From Psettodes erumei (Eukaryota; Chordata; Actinopteri; Pleuronectiformes; Psettodidae): a stretch of DNA of 64,000 nt. A program made the position numbers and the translations under genes. Location of the stretch: assembly GCA_016785225.1 (NCBI GenBank), contig JAFBJZ010000603.1, positions 62,001 through 126,000 on the forward strand, read 5' to 3'. Shown here one piece after another: positions 60,768 through 64,000 of the stretch (position 1 is the first letter of the stretch; every line of letters starts with the position of its first letter). The notes beneath the pieces are model-generated. The model saw only the letters and a program-made list of their open reading frames with translations. It searched no databases and was not told the DNA's origin.

Positions 60768-63327
60768 GCTCAGACAAATTCTGGTTTCAAACTGTACAGT
60801 TGCTGTGTGTTTGAGAGATGTGCCATAAAAAGCATAAACAGGAAACCTACACAGTTATGGATTGTTTTGCACACTTACCTCTGTGAGTGTGATGGTAAAT
60901 GTGCTTCCTCTGAGCCCTGACGCCTCCCCTCCCCTCCCCTCCCCTCTCCTCTCCCCTCCTCTCCCTGCCTCCGTCTCTCTTTCATCAGGAGGTGATGCAG
61001 ATGGAACGGCAGCTCGGGGGTCGGCTGATTGACGAGCCTCACGTCCTGCTTTTCAAAGACAGCTACCACAACCTGCGCCTGTCCATCCACGACATGCCCC
61101 AGGCACACTGGAGGAGCAAGCTGCTAGCCGGCTACCAGGTGTGTTGGGTGGCCGTGGGGGGCTGCAGGGCCAGGGAGTCACTTTAGATCAGAGCAAGAGC
61201 ACAGAGATGTAATACAAGTGCCTGGTTGAATCTGTCAAATTTGTGTATCAGCTGTTAGAGGGTTTTCTAATGTGTTTCTTTGTGTACTCAATTTAAAATC
61301 CATGCTGTCTCAACTTATTTTAAATTGCCCATCCTGACAAACTAAACAAAAACGGAGTACGTGTTGGCAAGAACAATGTTACTGAGTAATCAAAACTTCC
61401 TCGGGAGCATCTTTTTAGTGTTGATGAGGGTTCCTGGTCTAGTCAGCTTTATGGAAAGTTGTTTTCATTTTAGTCGGTTCAGGGTTTTGGTTTGGCTCCA
61501 ATTGATCACTTCAAAGATTCACATAGTCTGTTACTGCAGAACTCCTCTGTCCAGTAACCTTTTCATTTTTGGCACTGTGTGCAAATTTAAGTCATTTGTT
61601 TGAGTCAGGGGAACCTTTTGGGTGTGTGCATGCGTGCGCCCCTCCCGTGGATAGAGTGTGCATGGTTTTTGTCCATTTGTGCCTGCACACGAGGTGTATA
61701 CGTGTGCAAATCGGAGCCAAGGTGTGTGCATTAAACCAGAGCTGCAAGCTGATTGATTATCCTGGCTGCCTGCTCTCTCAAAAGGGAGCGCAGATGAAAT
61801 ATAGAGCGGTATGTAAATATCTGGAACTTTACAACCTGAATCTTGGAACCTGTCCACCTCTGCTGCACTCCCCCACACCTGCGCAGCCCGCTGCACTGCA
61901 GCCTGGCGACGGAGACACAAGAGCTGTTCACAGAGGGCTAGAAAATGTTCTGGCTGTAACTATGTAAGCAGTGAGCGTCAGGGTCCCCAAAGACAACATG
62001 CAGGCCGTGCCAAGCAAGCAGCGGCAGCAACAGTGCACCCAGAACAGAGGCTTATTACTCTGGACTGTGCCTGTTCATTTGGAAGTGTTATTCCCCTCTC
62101 AGCAGTGTGGTCAGAAAAGGCCTTTCGTCTCCCTGGGGCCCCGTGAAGACTTTTGTGCGTTTCACAGTTCCCTCCATGGCATTGTCCGCCTGGGTAACAG
62201 TGCCTCCGTTTGGTGAGCAGGATGAACTGCAGCCCCACTTCACTCTCCAACTGAGTTCTTGTCTTGTTCTTGTTTTTCCTAGAGGTACCTCTCTGCTTCT
62301 CTTAGAGTATGCAAATAGGACAAGAGCAGCAGAAAGAAAGATGTAGAAACTGTCTGCCTTGAATGAATTCTACCAAACGTTCCTGGTGGCCATTTGCTAA
62401 ACAGAAGCCAACGATTCTACGGTGGTAGTACTCAAACCTATTACTCATACATACCTATTAAAGGTGTGATGTTTCTGCTTGTTCATTTGCAGCTTTGTAG
62501 CTTTGCCCAGAGATGCACGAACATACCTGCAGAGAAAGGCCGAATCAACTGAAAAGCAACAAATAGAAAACTTCAGCTATTGGGCCCCTTTCAGAAAACG
62601 TCAATAACAGCACATTTCTTCCCTTGAACTCACCCCACTGTTGTCAGTCTGAAGCCTCCAATATATTTAGCCATTTTCACCTAACGATGACAGCATATGT
62701 CAGTGTAATTAACAATGAGACATTACAGGCGGTCCTGTTAAGGAGTGTCTCGCACACGCAGTTCTGACTGTGCCGCTGCGTTTCTCAACGGTGTGTGCTG
62801 TGCGTTTACTCCTGCAGGAGATCCCCTTCTACCACATCTGGAACGGTTCCCAGCGGTACCTGCACTGCACGTTCACTCTGGAGCGGCTCAGCCTCAGCAC
62901 CTGCGAGCTCACCTGCCAGCTGTGTGTGTGGCAGGTGGAGGGGGAGGGACAGAGCTTTAGCCTCGACTTTAACATTGCCAAGGTAGGGGGATCAGCATTA
63001 CTACTCGCTTAGAAGCTGCGACCGATTGCGCGGCAAGTATTATTCAGCATTTTCCCATCTTCCTCAATGAAAGTGGGTTTTTTTCCAATGCTGAGAAAAA
63101 GATGGATTTTCTGAAAGAGCTGTGCTGTGTGACTGTCACTCCTGCCAGGACACCCGAGCTGTGGACTCCGAGTTTCTCTTAATGGACAGTAACGCCACAG
63201 CTCTGGCAGGGCCCAGCGCCTTTCAGATCCCGTACCTCATCAGGCAGAAGATCTGCAGTAGCCTGGATGCCCCCTGTCCCAATGGAGCCGACTGGAGAAT
63301 GCTAGCACAAAGACTTAAACTTGAGAG
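3724..63327 (+). CDS. unc5a: Netrin receptor UNC5A, partial gene, 14 coding exons joined
   Basis: Single-pass axon-guidance and dependence receptor: it binds netrin outside the cell, mediates repulsion (alone or with DCC), and can signal apoptosis through its death domain when ligand is absent. Exons: 3724-3939, 24017-24160, 25754-25857, 27109-27289, 30597-30764, 37400-37564, 44637-44825, 45602-45901, 50473-50560, 51020-51188, 53360-53593, 60989-61138, 62818-62982, 63149-63327. They total 2452 nt, 817 whole codons, against about 842 residues for mammalian UNC5A. Domain order is Ig, Ig, TSP1, TSP1, TM, ZU5, UPA, death domain. All junction phases agree and no stop or frameshift interrupts the chain. 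The signal-peptide exon (upstream) and last exon (downstream) are outside the window. Paralogue choice rests on KKEGLD, DVADSSIL, HLLTIQPDL and RLPLAGCQTLLSP. Residue numbers in the exon entries count from the first split codon at 3724. Confidence 0.96.
6742..6780. repeat. (GT)n microsatellite
   Basis: About 19 consecutive GT units in the large intron, likely polymorphic. Confidence 0.95.
8236..8313. repeat. Near-perfect hairpin, 36-bp arms, 6-nt loop
   Basis: The left arm (8236-8271) starts TATCAGCGCAATGAGACCTG. The right arm (8278-8313) is its reverse complement with one mismatch (C against T in the CTG/CAG context). The loop 8272-8277 is tcaatt. The arms begin TA and end TA, as expected of a small Tc1/mariner-type MITE. 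An 8-bp direct repeat TGTATCAG also occurs at 8234-8241 and 8316-8323. A transcribed copy would form a pre-miRNA-sized stem. I do not recognise the sequence as a known miRNA. Confidence 0.85.
8331..9044 (-). mobile_element. Degraded hAT DNA transposon with BED zinc-finger remnant
   Basis: The left end reads TAGGGATGGGAATCAG and the right end ...TTGATTCCCATCACGA, inverted copies of a GATGGGAATCA terminal repeat. On the minus strand, 8787-8722 translates to CEGGNTSSMLKCLYTQHWLK and then a stop, resembling the C-terminal half of a BED-type zinc finger (N-T-S-x-M-L then H) of hAT/ZBED elements. The rest of the transposase is absent or unreadable. I could not find an 8-bp target-site duplication, so the exact ends are uncertain by a few bases. 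Confidence 0.65.
8722..8787 (-). pseudogene. hAT transposase BED-finger fragment
   Basis: The 21-codon minus-strand fragment contains the GGNTSSML and QH elements of a BED zinc finger, but the upstream Cys-x-x-Cys half is disrupted and a stop follows directly. It is a dead piece of the surrounding hAT relic and not a gene of this locus. Confidence 0.55.
9838..9855. repeat. (CA)n microsatellite
   Basis: A short CA run, directly readable. Confidence 0.85.
14220..14272. mobile_element. Terminal fragment of a hAT-like MITE
   Basis: The run TTAGTTGCAGCCCC at 14257-14270, preceded by GATTGGCAATGGAAAATG, resembles the terminus (consensus, from memory, TTAGTTGCAGCCCTA) of high-copy hAT-type MITEs in fish. 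No matching opposite end is visible, so only a fragment is called. Confidence 0.4.
14811..14848. repeat. AT-rich simple repeat
   Basis: Alternating TA tracts, directly readable. Confidence 0.8.
16054..16088. repeat. (TG)n microsatellite
   Basis: About 17 TG units in the large intron. Confidence 0.95.
16641..16969. mobile_element. PIF/Harbinger-like MITE with TTA target duplication
   Basis: The left end GGCTACATCCAAACTAAT and the right end, read in reverse complement as GGTCATGTCCACACATTA, are diverged inverted repeats of the form GGCTACGTCCACAC. A second inverted match lies further in (GTTTTAAAA against TTTTAAAGTGAA). The element is flanked by TTA at 16638-16640 and TTA at 16970-16972, the TWA duplication typical of PIF/Harbinger elements. 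At 329 bp without a coding region it is a non-autonomous copy. Confidence 0.6.
19137..19440 (+). other. GC-rich exon-like island, function unknown
   Basis: Inside AT-rich intron this 300-bp stretch is GC-rich and open in all three forward frames for about 90-110 codons. It is preceded by an AG (tgtacag at about 19137) and has a cag|gtgagt donor-like site near 19220. The translations show no domain I know. It could be an unrecognised alternative exon, a processed pseudogene fragment or a conserved non-coding element. No frame continues the UNC5 Ig1 sequence. Confidence 0.3.
19718..19755. repeat. 12-bp tandem repeat, three copies
   Basis: The unit AAGTATTGATA plus one variable base is repeated three times in tandem. 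Confidence 0.8.
20751..20782. repeat. (CT)n microsatellite
   Basis: Sixteen CT units, directly readable. Confidence 0.95.
24017..24160 (+). CDS. unc5a: unc5a window exon 2: end of Ig-like domain 1
   Basis: 144 nt, phase 1 to 1, residues 73-121. It reads ...DITRQQVEKVFGLDEYWCQC..., with Cys99 and Cys101 closing the two Ig1 disulfides, then AYIRIA before Ig2. The RQQVEKVFGL segment is closest to UNC5A. Acceptor tttgcag|cgctg and donor tgctt|gtgagt are both strong. Confidence 0.96.
24161..25753 (+). other. unc5a intron between window exons 2 and 3
   Basis: 1,593 bp of ordinary intron. I see no repeat, RNA gene or second gene. It ends with the acceptor ttccaccag. Confidence 0.85.
25754..25857 (+). 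CDS. unc5a: unc5a window exon 3: start of Ig-like domain 2
   Basis: 104 nt, phase 1 to 0, residues 121-155. It encodes YLRKNFEEEPQGKEV, then the first Ig2 cysteine (Cys145, in LLRCHPPEG) and VPQAE. The phase change to 0 at its end is matched by the next exon, which starts with the whole codon GTG. Donor ctgag|gtgaga. Confidence 0.95.
25858..27108 (+). other. unc5a intron between window exons 3 and 4
   Basis: 1,251 bp. It contains a CT microsatellite at 26265-26287 and otherwise nothing I recognise. The open frame entering the next exon from 26989 is intron read-through, since the acceptor at 27108 and the codon match place the exon start at 27109. Confidence 0.85.
26265..26287. repeat. (CT)n microsatellite
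   Basis: A short CT run, directly readable. Confidence 0.9.
27109..27289 (+). CDS. unc5a: unc5a window exon 4: end of Ig-like domain 2
   Basis: 181 nt, phase 0 to 1, residues 156-216. VEWQRNEDVIDPASDPNFF is the UNC5 Ig2 core. GNYTC supplies the second Ig2 cysteine (Cys196) and an N-glycosylation sequon at Asn193. VAKNIVARRKS leads to the first TSP1 repeat. Acceptor attttcag|gtgga and donor ctatg|gtaggt. Confidence 0.97.
27290..30596 (+). other. unc5a intron between window exons 4 and 5
   Basis: 3,307 bp. Mostly AT-leaning sequence without recognisable elements. The last 75 bases (about 30521-30596) are a C-rich low-complexity tract that forms the acceptor of the next exon. Confidence 0.85.
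30521..30589. repeat. C-rich low-complexity tract at a splice acceptor
   Basis: A run of CCCTCC, CCCCAACCCC and CCCACCCCCC type repeats ends about ten bases before the AG at 30595-30596 and serves as its pyrimidine tract. Confidence 0.8.
30597..30764 (+). CDS. unc5a: unc5a window exon 5: TSP1 repeat 1
   Basis: 168 nt, phase 1 to 1, residues 216-272: one thrombospondin type-1 repeat in one exon. WSTWTTWSSC (Trp220, 223, 226) is the C-mannosylation type motif. CGRGWQKRSRSC gives the basic ladder, followed by NPTPLNGG, CEGQNVQKSAC and TCP. Six cysteines are present. Donor ccag|gtaact. Confidence 0.97.
33045..33080. repeat. AT-rich simple repeat
   Basis: An alternating AT tract with one interruption (CTGTATAC), partly self-complementary. 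Confidence 0.85.
35800..35823. repeat. (CA)n microsatellite
   Basis: Twelve CA units, directly readable. Confidence 0.92.
37338..37359. repeat. (GT)n microsatellite near a splice acceptor
   Basis: Eleven GT units about 40 bases before the exon at 37400. Length variation here could affect exon definition. Confidence 0.92.
37400..37564 (+). CDS. unc5a: unc5a window exon 6: TSP1 repeat 2
   Basis: 165 nt, phase 1 to 1, residues 272-327. GGWSEWSKWSACG (Trp276, 279, 282), CSMWRNREC, TGGKDCQGL and NCTSEQC form the second thrombospondin type-1 repeat, with an N-glycosylation sequon at NCT. The six cysteines are retained. Acceptor ctgcag|tggac and donor tcaga|gtgagt. The final A joins the next exon as ACT (Thr). 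Confidence 0.96.
38928..38944. repeat. Poly-G tract, 17 bases
   Basis: Seventeen consecutive Gs preceded by GGGA on the + strand, a possible G-quadruplex former and a likely site of length error. Confidence 0.9.
39177..39204. repeat. (CA)n microsatellite
   Basis: About 14 CA units, directly readable. Confidence 0.92.
41649..43182. repeat. AT-rich satellite array, unit about 168 bp
   Basis: The landmark CATACTATACTATGT or a variant recurs at 42006, 42174, 42342, 42510, 42678, 42848 and 43017, giving spacings of 168, 168, 168, 168, 170 and 169. Each unit also carries TCTAAAAATGCAAGAAAAT, CAAACACACTAC, AGCATAAAA and TTCATGAAAC. Central units (42174-42677) are nearly identical, while the flanks (41649-42005 and after 42848) are diverged and contain indels. 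That pattern is typical of a tandem array homogenised from its centre. No reading frame runs through the units. Confidence 0.93.
44637..44825 (+). CDS. unc5a: unc5a window exon 7: transmembrane helix and juxtamembrane region
   Basis: 189 nt, phase 1 to 1, residues 327-390. EDVALYVGMVAVALC begins a hydrophobic span of about 24 residues (334-357) that ends at the stop-transfer YRRKK. KKEGLDADVADSSIL is an UNC5A signature. DVAD at 368-371 followed by Ser lies where UNC5B has its DITD caspase-3 site, so cleavage here would free the intracellular part; that is inference by position. The donor ccag|gtgtgt is less than ideal, and the frame stays open into the intron to 44998. Confidence 0.96.
44826..45601 (+). 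other. unc5a intron between window exons 7 and 8 (776 bp)
   Basis: A short intron whose first 170 bases continue the frame of the preceding exon to a TGA at 44996-44998. It ends in a T-rich tract and a TTA microsatellite (about 45580-45594) just before the acceptor. No other element is seen. Confidence 0.85.
45580..45594. repeat. (TTA)n run at a splice acceptor
   Basis: Five ATT/TTA units follow a T-run within 20 bases of the acceptor at 45600-45601. Confidence 0.85.
45602..45901 (+). CDS. unc5a: unc5a window exon 8: cytoplasmic linker and start of ZU5
   Basis: 300 nt, phase 1 to 1, residues 390-490, the largest exon in the window. HLLTIQPDLTTTTTSYQGTL and EFVSRLSTQSYFKTLPR are UNC5A-type linker sequences. 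GTFNFLGGRLTIPNTG (from residue 475) opens the ZU5 domain. The Asn-Xaa-Ser/Thr sites in the linker are cytoplasmic and not expected to be glycosylated. Acceptor ttatacag|agaac and donor acacag|gtgggt. Confidence 0.97.
46417..46428. repeat. Poly-C tract
   Basis: Twelve consecutive Cs. Confidence 0.85.
47557..47700 (+). mobile_element. RTE-like retroelement 3' tail, copy A
   Basis: It starts GTGGTGAAGAATCCAGAT and continues through TCTGGATCACTCCCAAAAT to a CAAACAAACAAACCAGA tail. The GGATC/CCAGATC-rich body followed by a (CAAA)n tail is the form of a fish non-LTR or SINE 3' end that I recall as RTE-like. It shares its order of motifs with copy B at 49161. Confidence 0.45.
47734..47910. repeat. 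Degenerate short-period tandem array
   Basis: Repeats of about 25 bp built on GTCATAGTA...GGCATAAAAAT, at least six diverged copies. The CATAGTA and TAAAAATGTC words also occur in the 168-bp satellite (in part as reverse complement), suggesting a shared origin. Confidence 0.6.
48449..48551. repeat. GC-rich islet with 15-bp inverted ends
   Basis: AGGGGTCCAAGCCCC at 48449-48463 is matched by GGGGCTTGAACCCCT at 48537-48551, its reverse complement with one mismatch. The roughly 70 bases between are strongly GC-rich, unlike the AT-rich surroundings. Family unknown. Confidence 0.6.
48616..48770. mobile_element. Teleost interspersed repeat fragment ending GGTTAA
   Basis: Contains TGTCCCCATATGAGGACA, TTTGGTCCTACTCATCC and the end GGGTCTCAGGAGGTTAA, which I recognise from memory as a high-copy repeat in percomorph fish. 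The TTAA end would fit a piggyBac-like MITE, but no opposite end is visible. Confidence 0.5.
48911..48988. repeat. Imperfect hairpin, arms about 30 bp
   Basis: The left arm 48911-48942 (with GGGGCAAAAAAAGGGCACAG) pairs with the right arm 48959-48988 (CAATACTGTGTTG then TTTTTTGGCCCTT), with a few mismatches and gaps and a 16-base loop. Confidence 0.65.
49111..49126. repeat. Poly-A run, 16 bases
   Basis: Sixteen consecutive As. Confidence 0.85.
49161..49350 (+). mobile_element. RTE-like retroelement 3' tail, copy B
   Basis: GGTGAAGAATTTCCAAGATCC and GATCCAGATCACTC are followed by a (CAAA)n stretch and the end GCAACCTCCTTGGCAGAGGTAA reading on the + strand. This ending is common to many fish retroelement copies, as far as I recall. 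A further weak copy may precede it (49010-49100). Confidence 0.55.
50393..50446. repeat. CCCA-rich low-complexity tract before a splice acceptor
   Basis: C-rich CCCACCCACC and CCACCCCC repeats end about 25 bases before the acceptor AG at 50471-50472. Confidence 0.85.
50473..50560 (+). CDS. unc5a: unc5a window exon 9: ZU5 core
   Basis: 88 nt, phase 1 to 2, residues 490-519. PPEAIPRGKIYEIYL is the most conserved stretch of the ZU5 domain, also found in ankyrins and ZO-1. It sits just downstream of a C-rich tract, and the acceptor (tatttgcattag) overlaps an ATTTGCAT octamer. Donor ttaag|gtgggt; the Arg codon is split with the next exon. Confidence 0.95.
50561..51019 (+). other. unc5a intron between window exons 9 and 10
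   Basis: 459 bp without recognisable elements. It ends with the acceptor ctggtgtag. Confidence 0.85.
51020..51188 (+). CDS. unc5a: unc5a window exon 10: ZU5 middle
   Basis: 169 nt, phase 2 to 0, residues 519-575. RLPLAGCQTLLSP and VSCGPPGVVLSRPVILSMDHC are close to mammalian UNC5A. The exon ends ...KKQNYEGAWE. ZU5 packs with UPA and the death domain into a supramodule that in UNC5B holds the receptor in a closed state. Confidence 0.97.
51189..53359 (+). other. unc5a intron between window exons 10 and 11
   Basis: 2,171 bp with no recognised repeat beyond short CA-rich stretches. A 195-codon minus-strand open stretch (52173-51586) is low in complexity, rich in Phe, Ser and Pro, and is not called. 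Confidence 0.85.
53360..53593 (+). CDS. unc5a: unc5a window exon 11: end of ZU5, start of UPA
   Basis: 234 nt, phase 0 to 0, residues 576-653. YYCQLEAETCRLFSEQLGTF and ALVGE-like LVGESLHMGAAKRLRL mark the ZU5-UPA transition. EYNIRVYCMDDTQDVFK is UPA. Acceptor ctccctcag|gatgt and donor ttcaag|gtaaat. Confidence 0.97.
54143..54160 (+). promoter_or_regulatory. Candidate POU octamer plus homeodomain site
   Basis: ATTTGCAT is followed at once by GGTTAATTAG, so an octamer abuts a TTAATTAG homeodomain core. This is a motif-level call in a repeat-poor intron stretch. No functional evidence is visible. Confidence 0.25.
56415..56730. mobile_element. High-copy teleost interspersed repeat
   Basis: Contains CAATATTTTGGTTTAAGAA, ACCTGCAAAACTAATGACAT, GTGTTTAGTGCTAATAACC, TTAGCATTAGCTCAAAG and GACTCTTAGTCTTGTT. 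From memory these words occur in this order in a repeat very abundant in percomorph genomes and 3' UTRs. I am not sure of its class. This copy is moderately diverged and lacks some internal GTTAGCAT repeats. Confidence 0.55.
60435..60448 (+). promoter_or_regulatory. Candidate POU octamer plus TAAT site
   Basis: ATTTGCAT runs directly into GCTAAT, a compact octamer and homeodomain core, at the end of a 1.4 kb repeat-poor stretch. Motif-level evidence only. Confidence 0.25.
60724..60763. repeat. (GT)n microsatellite
   Basis: About 19 GT units, directly readable, 225 bases before the next exon. Confidence 0.95.
60924..60988 (+). repeat. (CCCCT)n pyrimidine tract at a splice acceptor
   Basis: Four to five CCCCT units grade into CTCCT and CTCT repeats and then the acceptor ttcatcag. 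About 60 bases are almost all pyrimidine. Confidence 0.9.
60989..61138 (+). CDS. unc5a: unc5a window exon 12: UPA domain
   Basis: 150 nt, phase 0 to 0, residues 654-703. EVMQMERQLGGRLIDEPHVL is followed by LLFKDSYHNLRLSIHDMP and HWRSKLLAGYQ. The FKDSYHNLRLS segment is nearly invariant across UNC5 paralogues. Acceptor ttcatcag|gaggt and donor taccag|gtgtgt. Confidence 0.97.
61139..62817 (+). other. unc5a intron between window exons 12 and 13
   Basis: 1,679 bp. Apart from an octamer at 62309-62316 and TG-rich stretches near 61620-61730, I see nothing recognisable. Confidence 0.85.
62818..62982 (+). CDS. unc5a: unc5a window exon 13: end of UPA
   Basis: 165 nt, phase 0 to 0, residues 704-758. 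EIPFYHIWNGSQRYLHCTF, LERLSLSTCELTCQLCVWQV and EGEGQSFSLDFNIAK match the last UPA strands of UNC5A. Acceptor ctcctgcag|gagat and donor gccaag|gtaggg. Confidence 0.97.
62983..63148 (+). other. unc5a intron between window exons 13 and 14 (166 bp)
   Basis: The shortest intron in the window. Nothing beyond splice signals is seen. Confidence 0.9.
63149..63327 (+). CDS. unc5a: unc5a window exon 14: start of death domain
   Basis: 179 nt, phase 0 to 2, residues 759-818. After a variable linker, GPSAFQIPYLIRQKICSSLD and PNGADWRMLAQRLKLE form the first helices of the death domain, which in UNC5 receptors binds apoptotic adaptors. The DD continues in a last exon beyond 64000: between 63328 and 64000 I find no C-terminal half. 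Acceptor cctgccag|gacac and donor ttgagag|gtaaat. Confidence 0.96.
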
Positions 63328-64000
63328 GTAAATACCAGTTGCACAATGCCATAGCCCCTCATCCGATCTCTGATCGTTGCACAGCGGAACATGTATCTTA
63401 CACACAAGCTCTTAAGAAATGCAGCAGAGCTTAATGTATGCATCCAGTCAGCTTTGGGAATATAGGTTGCCGTGCAGTATATTTACAATACTTGACCTTG
63501 CACAGCTTGTTCAAAATAATAAACCTGCAATCACACTGATTGCGTAGGGTCGTACTAAATCAGTGGTTAACATGTAACTGTGAAAATTCCAGCGAAGCAG
63601 CCTGAAGTGCATAAGCAAACTCAGGTAAACAAGGTTCTGCTTTGGCAAACTAATCCTTTGACACAGGTAACATTACAGGATTAATGTGGCTGTATCCATG
63701 TCTATAAGAAAACATGACCCCCCCCTTACCTTTCTTTCCTTAGGAACAGGTAAGCAGCTTAAAGTCTGCAGTTAAACTTGGACCTGCTACATTCAGCTTA
63801 ACAGCTTTAATTGGAAAGGTAGCGAGCTAGCTGCCCATCAGCAGCAAAAAAATTTTTTTTTAAATGGATGGAATAAGTTTGGATCGGTGCCGACCTCGGA
63901 CCAGTTCATTCTCACGGTAACTGTACTTCATCAGCGGAGTACCTGTAACAGAAGGGAGCCAGGCATTGTCCTCCAATTTAATTTCTACTCTGTAATGAAA
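63328..64000 (+). other. 5' part of the intron before the last unc5a exon
   Basis: 673 bp of intron up to the window edge. There is no death-domain C-terminal exon or stop. It includes a poly-C stretch near 63719-63725 and nothing else notable. Confidence 0.8.

Larger units (their letters stand above)
53594..60988 (+). other. unc5a intron between window exons 11 and 12 (7.4 kb)
   Basis: 7,395 bp. It holds a fish interspersed repeat (about 56415-56730), a GT microsatellite (60724-60763) and a CCCCT pentanucleotide tract at the acceptor. Repeat-poor stretches at 54030-54300 and 59080-60480 carry octamer and TAAT motifs and may be regulatory. No coding frame of interest. Confidence 0.85.

Noticed and set aside
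1..64000. tRNA, rRNA, CRISPR, operon or viral features
   Set aside because: None seen. CA/GT repeats and the 168-bp satellite are not CRISPR-like (no unique spacers).

Overview
This is a vertebrate nuclear genomic window, most likely from a teleost fish. It carries most of one gene on the + strand: unc5a, the netrin receptor UNC5A. Fourteen coding exons lie between 3724 and 63327, all with GT/AG boundaries and matching reading phases. They give 817 complete codons running from just after the signal peptide to the first half of the death domain. The signal-peptide exon lies upstream of position 1 and the last death-domain exon lies beyond 64000, so the gene is cut at both ends. The teleost call rests on CA/GT microsatellites, PIF/Harbinger-like and hAT-like relics, and several interspersed repeats I recognise from memory as common in percomorph fish; the species is not determined.

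Layout: 1-3723 is the end of intron 1. Exons 1-4 of the window (3724-27289) encode two Ig-like domains. Exons 5 and 6 (30597 and 37400) encode one TSP1 repeat each. Exon 7 (44637) encodes the transmembrane helix and a DVAD motif at the place of the UNC5B caspase site. Exon 8 (45602) encodes the cytoplasmic linker and start of ZU5. Exons 9-11 (50473-53593) encode ZU5 and the start of UPA. Exons 12 and 13 (60989, 62818) encode the rest of UPA. Exon 14 (63149) starts the death domain. Family signatures (KKEGLD, DVADSSIL, HLLTIQPDL, RLPLAGCQTLLSP) favour UNC5A over UNC5B, C and D.

About 96% of the window is intron. The 20 kb intron after the first exon contains a 36-bp-arm near-perfect hairpin, a hAT relic with half a BED zinc finger, a Harbinger-like MITE with TTA target duplications, and an exon-like GC-rich island. 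The intron before the transmembrane exon holds an AT-rich satellite of about 168-bp units. The intron after exon 8 holds a cluster of repeats: two RTE-like tails, a short-period array related to the satellite, a GC-rich inverted-repeat islet and a second hairpin. The long intron before the UPA exon has repeat-poor stretches with POU-octamer and homeodomain motifs that may be enhancers.

I found no second protein-coding gene, tRNA, rRNA or CRISPR array. The most interesting leads are the hairpin at 8236-8313, the intronic satellite, the excess of octamer motifs, the simple repeats that form the splice-acceptor tracts of five exons, and an open retained-intron frame that would give a receptor without ZU5, UPA or death domain.
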